Of a DNA stretch of 64,000 bases, positions 54,632 to 64,000 are shown one piece after another. How positions within the stretch are numbered: the stretch's first letter is position 1; every line of letters begins with the position of its first letter. Below the pieces are notes generated by a model, which was given only the letters and a program-made list of their open reading frames with translations, had not been told where the DNA came from and did not search any database. The stretch spans positions 620,001 to 684,000 of the forward strand of contig CM056728.1 in NCBI GenBank assembly GCA_029844215.1. The letters run 5' to 3'. The position numbers were made by a program, and so were the translations under genes. Origin of the DNA: Przewalskia tangutica (taxonomy: Eukaryota; Streptophyta; Magnoliopsida; Solanales; Solanaceae).

Positions 54632-57600
54632 CTAAGAAGTTAAACCGGTATAAAATGGCACCCCAGTAGCCGGTAGCCACTCACTCCCCTGAATAAAATT
54701 CCCAATTGTGAATTGACTCGCCTCAGCAGAACTATTAATGACCCTATAACCAGGCCACTTTACTCTAGCACTAGTATTAGCACCCGGTCCTCTATTCATG
54801 TACTCTCCATAATAAAGTGTCTTCAATGCAAAATCACCATTCCATTCGAACCAACCAGCAGGATCAATTAAACTACCAATGTTGGACAGGAGAAAAACAG
54901 TTCTTGAATATTCTTTCCATGGTCGTCCTAGGTAATTCTTGAATGATGATAGTACAGGGATTAAATCTGATGCAGCTGCCACTTTGCAATTCAAGATTGA
55001 AATTCCAGTGTTTTGATTTGGATCCTCTCTTCCTTGTGCTGTGAAGATGTTTTTCTGGTTCGGGTCGGGTTTACGAGCGTATAAGTTGCAGTTCTGGAAA
55101 ACAACAGCTGCATTGCCTGTTTGAAGACATATAATTAAGTAAGAGTCTGGTTTGGGTTAGTTGATTAAAAGTAGCTGAAAAGATTAACTGTTGAAGTTAA
55201 CCTACTAATAAGCAATTACATGTGTTTGGATAAAAGTGTTAAAACTGATAATGAGCCGTTGATATAAACGTTTTTAGTGTTTATCAGATGCCGTGTACTT
55301 TCTATAATAATTTAAACTTTTAGATAGAATGATTACGCAGCTAAAACATTACCGAAAATAAAGTCGACCGTCCCATAAACATCGCATTCGCGATAGAATT
55401 GTCGAAGGGAATGGACGTAGAGAGTGTCTTGATATGCAACAAAGCTGCATTGGTAGAACGCAGAGAGGTCTGAGCCACTCCTTAGTGCCACTGCTTGATG
55501 CTTGCTTGGCCCGGCATAGTTCTCAAATGTGATGCCCCTCGCTATGAATCCATTTCCCACCACAGCTACAATTAAAAAAGAAAAAATACGGTCATATTTT
55601 TTTTATAACAATCATAATTTATAATAACATGTTACTATAACAATTAAATTTAATTTTCTTTGAAATCAATTTTCATTTAATGTATATTATATGCTCTATA
55701 AAATAACATTTCACTATAACAATGAAAAAAATATTTGAACAAATGAAACTAACCGTTATAAAGAGATTTGTTAACGGTTAGTTTCGTTTGTCCACTTCCA
55801 TTCATGATACGACGGTATCCTAGTAATGAGAGCTTTTGCTCTATCGATAGCTAGGTTAAACAGGACCGTATCAAATATTTTGGGATTCTGTTCTAATTTG
55901 TAAAAGTGGACCGTTAATATAAGTAAATATACGATTTCAATAATTAAAAATTATTTTAAATTATAAATAACAACCCAATACAACTTTAAGTTAATCAACC
56001 CTCTTTCGTTGAAATTTAAGGCACTGCGAATTATGAGTGCTTTATAGTAAATTACATTATCTACTTAATAAAAAATGAAAAAAGACTCACAAAATTTTCG
56101 TTTTTGAGTAGTATGCGATAAGCAACTTCATGTGGGCCAAACCGCCTAAGTGTAAATATATAACTTTATATGGTATGGGTCGACATAACTCAGTAGTGTT
56201 GATCCAAAATCATTTAGTAATATATATAAATTATAAATTAACAGCACATAGCTCCAAGTGGCCACATTTCAGAACCAAATTAATGTCGAGGTCGTTGTTC
56301 TGGGGACCTCTCTTTAAATAATAAAGTAGGAACAGGAGATCATGCAAATAATTGACTGATGATAAGTCACTTTCATATATCCAAAATAATATCTACACCC
56401 AATTACTTTGAGGGGGGTATGCACTAGAGGCCCCTTGACAAGGTGGGATGAAATCGAGGGATATGCGCGAGTGGCAGTCCTGTAAGGGAGAGGATTAACG
56501 GGACACGAACCCAGCAACAACACTTGTAATATTTCAGCAAAGACTGTCACCATACGAATTCGAACTCTCGATGTCAGAGTGATTGTACCTCAATCACCAT
56601 GTCACTTACCAACTCGCCTACACCTAATTACTAATATCAAGAACTTATTGCTAGGGCCTAGATTAATTAGTCCTTCATTTAGATCAAGAATCTCTCATTA
56701 TTATATCTATTCAAATTATATCATATAAATTAAACTTAAAACTTATGAAATAGTATGTTTAACTTTGACTAACATAAGAATCATAGTTTATATTATTTTT
56801 TGTATAATTTTTTTATATATTTAAATTAAATTAATTTAGCTAGCAAATTAATAAGCTTTTTTAAATGGACAGATTTTTTAAAGAAAAATAAGCTTCTTTT
56901 ACTTTTTGAAGTTTGAGCTCAAATATTTAGTTGCTTCTAAGTATATTTTACTAACTTGTTAATGATAATTTAAATAGGAAATTCATAGTTTAACCCTTAT
57001 AAAAGAACAAACATATACTAGAATAATCCAAACTATTATACTGCACATCAGATGACTTTATGATTTAAGAATTATGCACCAATTAGTATGAGATAAAGGC
57101 AGGTCTAAATTCAAGAACACATAGTACGTGCCTGGTCCAAATAATTATCTAGTTTTGCAGCATATTGAATAGTTTTATGTATATTATTAGTGTAATTTAA
57201 CTTATTATTATAATAGATTACCAATCTTATTTTCTATAATACTTTTCTTACTTAATAATAACATATAGTTACATCTTAAGTAACTTAATTATCGGTTTAT
57301 AAAAGTTAAACTCATTATTATAGTATCAGTTAGTCGCTATACAAACTGGCCATGAGGGTAGAAGTTAGTGCTTGATGGCGCGAGGCCATGAGTCGCGAGT
57401 TCGATCTGCATCGCTTCGGTTGAGTCATCAGCGTGGCTGCCAAGTGTAGTTAATCGGTGGCGTGATTTGCGGTATTGCGTCGGGAATTTCTGCTGCTTGT
57501 ACTCGAAAGAGTAGCGGTTGCGGGTTTCTTCATCAACAAAAAGTTAGTCGCTATACACATATTATAAAACATAAACATTAAAAAAGAAATATTGAACTTA

Positions 57601-58796
57601 CCAACGGTGGCTGATCGGAAAGTAGTCCACCCATCCACGACATTCCGATTACCCTTTATCGTTGTTTTTCCGATCCCATCTCCGACGAACATTATCATAT
57701 TTTTCTTTCTTTCTACGTCAATATATTCGAAATAAGCTCCCGCTTTAATGTAAATCACAAGTCTTATACTGCTAGAATTTGGTGCTGCACTTAATGCCTC
57801 GTTGATAGTAGTAAAGTTACCACTACCATCTTTAGCCACAACTAAATTGAACTTAATTTGGTTCACTGGAGCTTGTAAAAGTGCCCTATCTCTTTTTTTC
57901 AACCATTTTGGATATCCATTTTTCATAGCCCCGTATTCTGGGAAGACTTCATTAGAGTTTGATGACGACCTAAAATCAAATTATAATAATTAATAGGAAA
58001 TAAATACTACAACAACATATCCAGGATCTGAGTAGGGTAGAATGTACACATACCTCGCCTCTACTTTGGTAGGTAGAGCAACTGTTTACGGAAGACCTTC
58101 GACTCAACAAAAATATATTATTTTTGGAGTGTTTTAACTTTTTATGGACTTAAAGAAGATGCTTCAGTGACCTTACCTTTGAGGCGACCCAGTCTTCAAC
58201 TTCTTGAGCATGGCAAGAGAGTTGCTGACATGTTGAGATATGGTATGCAGATCCTTTTCAATATAATGACTCAAATTGTGATTACTATTGTAAAATCCAC
58301 CAAGGCAAGTGTCTTGATTTGTCATTGCAGCACTAAGAAGAGTTTGGAGATCATTATAGTGCTTTGAAGGTGAATTACTATTATTTTTGGTTGAAAGATC
58401 ATCAAGAGTGGTCTTTAACTCATCAATTGTACTATCACCCAAGAGTTCAATACAATCATCTAATGCCCTTTTCTCAACAGGGTCTAAATTGGACATTTTG
58501 TGAAGTATGTTAGAGCAATTTTTAGCAGAGGCTTTTACTTCATTTGCAGTGACATTGACATTGGAAGAGATGATTTCTGGAATTGTTTTTTGGTGAAGAT
58601 TTGGGATTAATGAGAGAGTGGAAATACAAAGTTGTGGGTAAAGTGTACCTTGACAATGAGAATTTGCTTTTTGGATGTTTTTTTCAACATCATTTTGTGG
58701 AGTTGATACTAATAATTTTGGAAGAGAGAAAAATGTGAGTAAGAAAGTGGATGAAAGTGCAAGCAAAAGTGAAGGTTTCCTTTTGAGGCTATACAT
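54632..58796 (-). CDS. Pectin methylesterase with inhibitor-like pro-region (type I PME)
   Basis: Secreted enzyme that removes methyl esters from homogalacturonan. Four coding exons on the minus strand: 58796-58177, 57969-57602, 55565-55353, 55116-54632; phases agree and the product is 561 residues. The start MYSLKRKPSLLLALSSTFLL (hydrophobic signal/anchor) is preferred over the in-frame ATG at 58871 because a TATA box lies between them. The pro-region has the four-cysteine PMEI pattern. A basic processing-type site WLKKRDRALLQ precedes the catalytic domain. Catalytic motifs are intact: QAVALRSGSD, YQDTLYVHS, GTVDFIFGN and YLGRPWKEYSRTVF; GAYFEYIDV corresponds to GxYxE. The C-terminus is YRVINSSAEASQFT...PFYTGLTS. 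Intron 2 (2 kb) and intron 1 carry SINE insertions. Confidence 0.95.
56408..56617 (-). repeat. tRNA-derived SINE with 15-bp target duplication, in PME intron 2
   Basis: On the minus strand it starts GCGAGTTGGTAAGTGACATG (A-box-like) and has GAGAGTTCGAATTCG (B-box-like). It is flanked by CTACACCCAATTACT (56393-56407) and CTACACCTAATTACT (56618-56632). A diverged relative of its 3' part lies at 59120-59190 (CAGAGGCCCCTTGG, AAATCGAG). Confidence 0.8.
57343..57541 (+). repeat. tRNA-derived SINE with perfect 15-bp target duplication, in PME intron 2
   Basis: Flanked by AGTTAGTCGCTATAC at 57328-57342 and 57542-57556, identical, which indicates recent insertion. The body has TGCTTGATGGCGCGAGG and the B-box-like GCGAGTTCGATCTGC and ends CATCAACAAAA. 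It lies 60 bp downstream of exon 2 in transcript terms and is antisense to the gene. Confidence 0.85.
58003..58111 (+). repeat. Short dispersed SINE-like repeat, copy 6, in PME intron 1
   Basis: ACTACAACAACATATCCAGG, GAGTAGGGTAGAATGTACAC, TTTGGTAGGTAGAGCAACTG and AAGACCTTCGACTCAACA. Occupies half of the 207-bp intron 1. Confidence 0.65.
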
Positions 58797-58850
58797 TTTG
58801 GAAACTTTGTGAGGGAAACAAGTGCTCTTCTGCTTAAATTTATAAAGGTT
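58797..58850 (-). promoter_or_regulatory. PME TATA box and short leader
   Basis: On the minus strand TATAAATT spans 58844-58837, 41 bp upstream of the chosen ATG. With a typical 25-35 bp spacing, transcription would start about 10-15 bp before the ATG. Confidence 0.6.
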
Positions 58851-58859
58851 TGAGTTGTA

Positions 58860-59193
58860 TGCAGGGTACACAAATAAGGATTTAACTTATTTATATTGAC
58901 GGTGTAAAATAATTATGTTTTCAATATATTTTAATTTGTTGCAGGTAACTTACTTTATTTTCAAGTTATTGATCCAACCTTTTATATATAGTACATAACA
59001 TGTTTTTCTCTTTATCAGTGTCAATCTATATAAGCTAAACTCTGTAAACCAGATTATGTGTAAGTGTATATATATATAAGATAAATTAATAAAAACTATA
59101 TATATACAATTTGATGAGGGAAAGTTCTGAAGGCGAAACTCCCCACCTGCACCAGAGGCCCCTTGGTCAGGTGAGTTGTAAATCGAGAAATAT
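58860..59193. other. Intergenic sequence upstream of PME
   Basis: AT-rich with an (AT)n tract near 59068-59078, then at 59120-59190 a fragment related to the SINE at 56408-56617. No gene. Confidence 0.5.
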
Positions 59194-59487
59194 TGTTGAG
59201 ATATACCATTGTATATATGTGGTTAGTTAATTGTAATTAGATATTTTTGCATATTAGATATTTTGAATTAATTAGATATTTTGTAATATTGTTAGTAGGA
59301 TATTATTAGTGTGTAAGTGGTATAAATACACCACTAAACTCTTGTAATTAGATTAAGCAAATTATATACAAAAATATCTCCAGAAGAGCCCGTTTGCTCC
59401 CAAACTTCCTTCTCTTCCTCTCGTTAATGTCGCACTCTCCCCTTTCCCAATTCCTTCATTCAAACACGCATTGCCTGATTCTTAACA
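59194..59487 (+). repeat. 5' LTR of retroelement 6
   Basis: 294 bp, TG...CA. TATA-like GTATAAATACACC near 59310 and the run ending TTCTTAACA just before the primer-binding site support the limits. The matching 3' LTR would be outside the window. Confidence 0.75.
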
Positions 59488-60533
59488 TGGTATCAAAACC
59501 GGATAGATTCGAGAGGCGCGACAATTAGGAGATTCAATCGATCAAAAACAGAAGGAGATTCAATCGATCGAAATTCAAAATTGAATTCAAAATCGAAGGA
59601 GTAACCGACTGAAGAGATCGAGATCGAAAGATTCGAAGGAACCGAAATCAATTCTCTATTTTCTTCAATTTGCATAATCGAAAGGGTGCGACGATCGCGA
59701 CGAAATCGAGGAACGAAAAGCAAAATCGAAGAAATTGATCTTCTGCAAACTAATTGCGAAGGAATCAAAAAATTGCAATCGAAGAACTGGAAATCAGATG
59801 AAAATCTGCGATTTTTTAATTAATCAGAATTGCGATTTCTTCTGAAAATTAGAATCGAAGATCGATTCATTTCCTAGAACATCGATCGATTCTGTTGCGA
59901 ATGACACAGAATCGACAAAGAATTGAAGATCGATCCGCGATGAAGATGCTATCATTTTCTGCGGATACAATCTGCCTTTGGCTATCGCTGCGACGTCGAA
60001 GATCGCCGCGAATATGTATACTTCTGAGGTATGTCTGTCCAGTTGTTGTGATTCAGCGCAGGATGATCGAATTGAGTTTCGAATTGCTGTGAGTTTTTGC
60101 AAATTCATTTTTATTTTCGTATTATTCCGTGTTGGTGAATCGTTTAGTGTTGATAAAGTTGTATTTGTGTTGGTGAATTAACGAAATTGGAGAAAAGGTG
60201 TTGATAGTTGTTGTGGTGTTGTTCTCTGGTCTGTGTTGTCGAGTTCGTCGTAGTTACTGTTCTCTGTTTCAGATTCTAGAAAAGTGTTGTTTGTCGTTTT
60301 GTGTTGGTATTATTGTTGCTGGACACTGTGTTCCAGTTGTGACTAATGCTGCTAGTGTAGCAATTGCTGAAACTACTGCAGTTGCTGTTGTTAATTAATG
60401 CAGAAATAAAACCAGCAAATCGACTTGTTGTTGTCACTGCTGGTTTGGTATTCTGATGTTGTGCGTGTGAATGGAGAGAAATTATGGTTATGTTGATCAG
60501 GATAATAAGAGTAGGAAATGTCTATCGATAGGA

Positions 60534-60777
60534 GGATCGAGGAGTTCATAGCGACAAGTAGACTAAGAATTGAGGGATACTTCGTCGAAGATAATATGGA
60601 TTGAGTGAGATTGCGTGATGAGAATCGAGGGGTTCTCTAGTCCAAGAGAGACTAGAGAACGAGGGGTCCTTGCCGCTTATTAAAATAGTTGGCGTGATGA
60701 GAATCGAGAGATTTTCTAGTACGAATGAGACTAGAGAACGAGAGATTCTTGTCGTCGTTTTTTACATAAGGAGAATC
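60534..60777 (+). repeat. Tandem repeat (about 72-79 bp) in the leader of retroelement 6
   Basis: Units start GAATCGAGGGGTTCTCTAG (60622), GAATCGAGAGATTTTCTAG (60701) and GAATC at 60773 continued at 63572 after the solo LTR. Each has a GAGACTAGAGAACGAG block, itself partly complementary to TTCTCTAG, so each unit can form a hairpin. Confidence 0.65.
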
Positions 60778-61528
60778 TGTCACGACCCAGGCCGGGCGCG
60801 GCGGTGCCTGCAGGGCACCATCGGTATACATCAGAGAATAGCAGCGGAACATACATACACATAAACCTGAATAAAGTAAACATCACTGGCAAGCCGACAA
60901 AGCCGTCTTCCATAAAATAAACTTAATCGAAAGTGAAACAGTACAACTTATTCTTACATTGAACCACCTGGCGTGACTACTGGACCTCAGGAATAACAAG
61001 CGTGGCGGGACATGGCCGCCATACCACTGAATGTACAAAAGTCTATAACCTCGAGGAGCGTACCAAAGACAAAGCCTCAGAAATGAAGCTTTCCGAGGCG
61101 CGGTGATCCAGAGTGCGGATCGACCAGCTCGTACCTCGACTGCGGCGTGAGCGGCCGAAGGTCGGTCTGGCGGTACCAGTATGCGGCGGGAAAATCGACA
61201 ATACCTCATAAGTCTAAAATAAGCGAGCGTGTATAAAATCGGTTCTGAGAACATTGTGCCTTACCAACAATGAGAATATCAATCATATACTATCTTTGCG
61301 TGAAAATAGGAGCTCATAATCAAAGCAAGGTCATCCGCGCCGCGATGTCATTAAGCACTCCTACTCGCAGGACTATTTCACCGCGTGGGTCGTGTGGACC
61401 CGCGTGAGGTATTCCTCGTAAATTTGTACTCACCCGCATGAGACTATTTCACCCGCATAAGCCCAACGGACTCGCATGAGGTATTCCTCGCATCGTGGGT
61501 AGCAAATCCACGAAACAGGTGGTATAAC

Positions 61529-61690
61529 AGGTGTTATAACGATCTTGGGGATTTACCCCTCATTTATACTCTTACCCTGAAGCAGGTGGTATAACGATCT
61601 TGGGGATTTAACCCTCATTTATACTCTTACCCTGAAGAAGGTGGTATAACGATCTTGGGGGTGTACCCCTCATTTATACTCTTACCCTCA
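61529..61690. repeat. Tandem repeat, 3 copies of about 56 bp, in the solo LTR
   Basis: Unit: GGTGGTATAACGATCTTGGG, then ACCCCTCATTTATACTCTTA, CCCTGAAG. The last copy is slightly shortened. Confidence 0.8.
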
Positions 61691-61727
61691 TCTTTGCGTG
61701 CCTCGGAATCCTCATCGTAAGCGTGTC

Positions 61728-61967
61728 GGCGCGTACGTGGAATCCCACATCGCGGTGGCGTGTCCAAGTAAACTCATACTAAGACCATGGAAGCATACGT
61801 GGAATCCTCCATCGCGGCGATGCGTCGCGTAAACTCATACTAAGACAATGGAAGCATACGTGGAATCCTCCATCATCGACGATGCGTCACGTAAACTCAT
61901 ACTAAGATAATGGAAGCATACGTGGAATCCTCCATCAGCGGCGATGCGTCCGTAAACTCATAACTTC
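61728..61967. repeat. Tandem repeat, 4 copies of about 61 bp, in the solo LTR
   Basis: Unit: TACGTGGAATCCTCCATCGC, GGCGATGCGTC, GTAAACTCATACTAAGAC, AATGGAAGCA. The first copy is the most diverged. Confidence 0.8.
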
Positions 61968-63756
61968 ATTAGACTTTCATTTCCATGTTTACCTTATTCA
62001 AGAAAACCGACTCTTTAACCTTTCATAAAGTTATTATAACCAACTCCCCATAAAACCGTTATACTAACTTTATGCTTTAAAACTTTAGACATTCTTATTC
62101 TTTCATAAGACCGTTATAACTAACCTCGTAAGTAGTTATAACTCGTATGTTTCAAAGATTTCGTTCTTTTATTAACGAGAGGCTTATACTTCAAATCAAA
62201 TTTACACAATTTTCAAAATACTTCTTCATGTCAAGAAATCCTTGTCTACCTTATTTAGGATAAACCATTCCTCGAGAACAAGTGGGTTAACTCGCCTTGA
62301 CCAACTTAGACAATTTCTTAAAACAAGTCAAGTATAACAAATGGATTTACTTCATTTAAAACACGTCGTCTGCGTACTATATAGTTATAACTACTCATGC
62401 TCGAGAGATAAGAAAGTTTCCACATACCTCCAGGTTAATCCACTTGCTAAGTCCAATACACCACACGTAGTCGTCAACCTAAAATGACCATAATGCGTTT
62501 ATTAACCTCTAGTTCAATGTAGAATAATCCAAGTTCAAGTCACTAAATTCTATGGAAAATTGGGCGGATTTCCTTTGTTTCTACATACTTTGCCACCTTT
62601 TTCAAGGCCGAATTCAACATCCAAACGCCACATTTAAGGCCCAACAATCCAAACATTTCAAAGGGGATTACACACCTAAACTTGGATGTGTAAAATTCTG
62701 CCCCACAATGTACAACAACTAACTTAACAAGTTTAAGGTAGTATTTAGGCTATAACATGCTCACATATCATTCTTAACCAATTCTTCAATATCCAAACCA
62801 TATTTCTTACATGCAATTCATCCAAGAGTAATATTTCCAACTATAAGTTCTTTCTCCTTTACATGCAACACCAAAAACTAGCTACAAGAGAAAAATTGTT
62901 ACCTTAGAGTTTTAGCCAAATTAATCCAACAAATTTGCTAGCCTCCTTTCCACAATCACCACCACAACAACTCTGAGCTTGCGACAAGTTTCCTTCGCCA
63001 CATTTTTGATTTTTCTCAAGCCTTTCTTTCTTCTTAATTTTCTAGAGAGAAGGGAGAACTTAATTTTCTAGAGAGGATGAACTTGAAGAATGACCAAGTC
63101 TTCAATACTTGGTCAATAAGTAGTGCGTGCAAATCGGATGGGGAGGACACTTGTCACCCACCATGACCTCTTTAAAAGAAAATATCAGATTTCCTCAGTT
63201 TTTTCGTTAGAAAACCCGCCTCGGCGCGCGGCCGGCCGCGCGACTGAAACTCCCGCAACCCGCCAACCAGTGCGCGCAGCTCTTGTCCGAATTTTCTGCC
63301 CATTGCGTCTTGAACTTGTAACTTCCATAACTTTCTACTCCGATGTCCTATCGACGAACGGTTGGTTGCGTTGGGAACTAGACTCATCGAACTACGTGCT
63401 AGGCCTTCGAAATGCCTACAAACTCTCAATGTAACTGGACATACACCACCTCAATGTTGACTAAAAACCCGTCCGAAACAATCCGTCAACCTATCTTTTG
63501 AAAATTTTAAGTCTTACTCCCTCTCGTACGCACTCATACGCATGACCTGAACTACGGGGTGTAACAGAATCGAGGGATTCTCTACTCCGAGTGAGACTAG
63601 AGAACGAGATGTTCTTCGTTGTTGTTGTGGGAGTTGAAAGCTCCTACTTGAAAAGTATTGAAGCTGCTGTTGTGTAGCAGTAATGAAGTTGCTGCTATCG
63701 TTGCTTCTGCTAGATGATGCTGATTTTGAGGTTCACTTTCAGGGGATTCTCCAGCA

Positions 63757-64000
63757 ATGGATGATACTTCTCGTGTTTCATCTTCATTAATCAATTTCAC
63801 TAATGATGCTTATAGGGATCTTGTTTGCAAGCTATTTTGTTGCTTGTTGCATCTGTGTCTTGTTTGCAAGCTGTTTTGCTGCTTGCTGCAGCTGTGTTGC
63901 TGCTTTTACCCACTGTTATTGCTTCTTAAGATCAGTGGGATCATGTTATTTTGTTGTCTGTTTTGGTTACTAAAAATATGCTGGAATATGGATCAGGGAA
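63757..64000 (+). CDS. Possible gag start of retroelement 6 (open to window edge)
   Basis: ATG at 63757 opens MDDTSRVSSSLINFTNDAYR, and the frame stays open to the edge through a Cys/Leu-rich stretch made of repeated CTTGTTTGCAAGCT and TGCTGCTT motifs (63821-63905). The start is gag-like in position, but the repetitive middle is not gag-like, so coding status is uncertain. Confidence 0.3.
   Translation, partial: MDDTSRVSSSLINFTNDAYRDLVCKLFCCLLHLCLVCKLFCCLLQLCCCFYPLLLLLKISGIMLFCCLFWLLKICWNMDQG

Larger units (their letters stand above)
60778..63566 (+). mobile_element. Solo LTR (2,789 bp) inserted in the leader of retroelement 6
   Basis: Begins TGTCACGACCCAGGCCGGGC and ends GAACTACGGGGTGTAACA, with perfect target duplication GAATC (60773-60777 and 63567-63571). 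No gag or pol. It contains two tandem-repeat arrays. TGTCACGACCC ends are familiar from Solanaceae Gypsy LTRs (from memory). It is unrelated in sequence to the solo LTR at 48544-51032 apart from the GGGGTGTTACA/GGGGTGTAACA end. Confidence 0.8.
59194..64000 (+). mobile_element. LTR retroelement 6, 5' part, running off the right edge
   Basis: 5' LTR 59194-59487 (TGTTGAGATATACC ... GATTCTTAACA) followed directly by a primer-binding site TGGTATCAAAACCGGATAG at 59488. The leader is purine-rich (GATTCGA, ATCGAAG motifs) and carries a tandem repeat of about 75 bp interrupted by a solo LTR. A possible gag frame opens at 63757. No pol is in view, so Copia rather than Gypsy is only suggested by the primer-binding site. 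Confidence 0.75.

Noticed and set aside
58797..58871. Upstream in-frame ATG of the pectin methylesterase (58871)
   Set aside because: A TATA box at 58844-58837 lies between it and the ATG at 58796, and only the latter is followed at once by a signal-peptide-like segment.
61529..61967. Regular repeats resembling a CRISPR array
   Set aside because: These are head-to-tail tandem repeats without unique spacers, inside a solo LTR of a plant genome.

Overview
This is a stretch of flowering-plant nuclear DNA. All genes have GT-AG introns, two encode plant cell-wall pectin enzymes, and one is a mitochondrial fumarase with many short exons. The SINE and short dispersed repeats look most like those of Solanaceae; that family assignment is inference from remembered repeat families and no search was run.

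Host genes. (1) The 5' part of a glycoside hydrolase 28 (GH28) polygalacturonase runs off the left edge (minus strand, start at 2841). (2) A complete mitochondrial fumarate hydratase gene has 17 exons (18789-29372, plus strand, 486 codons); its first intron is swollen to 5.9 kb by nested retroelements. (3) A complete 60S ribosomal protein L19 gene has 5 exons (35450-32136, minus, 215 codons) with a telo-box promoter and a minisatellite in intron 1. (4) A complete exopolygalacturonase-like GH28 gene has 5 exons (43600-36889, minus, 403 codons) and a Copia element in intron 3. (5) A complete pectin methylesterase with an inhibitor-like pro-region has 4 exons (58796-54632, minus, 561 codons). Three pectin-modifying genes thus lie on the same strand within 59 kb: the esterase exposes free galacturonate and the GH28 enzymes cleave it. 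Coding frames were rebuilt by hand from splice sites, and every exon junction keeps phase.

Mobile DNA makes up most of the rest. There are five Ty1/Copia-type elements (4810-8780, 13414-18094, 38223-41099, 44111-51178 on the minus strand, 51274-54402) and a sixth LTR element entering from 59194. Two Gypsy-type elements are nested in the fumarase intron. Two long solo LTRs have perfect 5-bp target duplications (48544-51032 and 60778-63566). There is a complete 341-bp TRIM-like element (10401-10741), a hAT-like non-autonomous element flanked by an 8-bp duplication (10991-12041), several foldback MITEs, and many tRNA-derived SINEs, four of which have target duplications I could read.

The most unusual content is host sequence carried by mobile elements. 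The inner retroelement of the fumarase intron (20103-23581) holds an in-frame Hsp70 ATPase-domain fragment, and its 5' end is two LTR copies in tandem. The hAT-like element at 10991-12041 carries an exon-intron-exon fragment resembling the queuosine salvage (DUF2419) gene. I see no operon, CRISPR or prokaryotic system; the window is ordinary plant genes buried in layered transposons.
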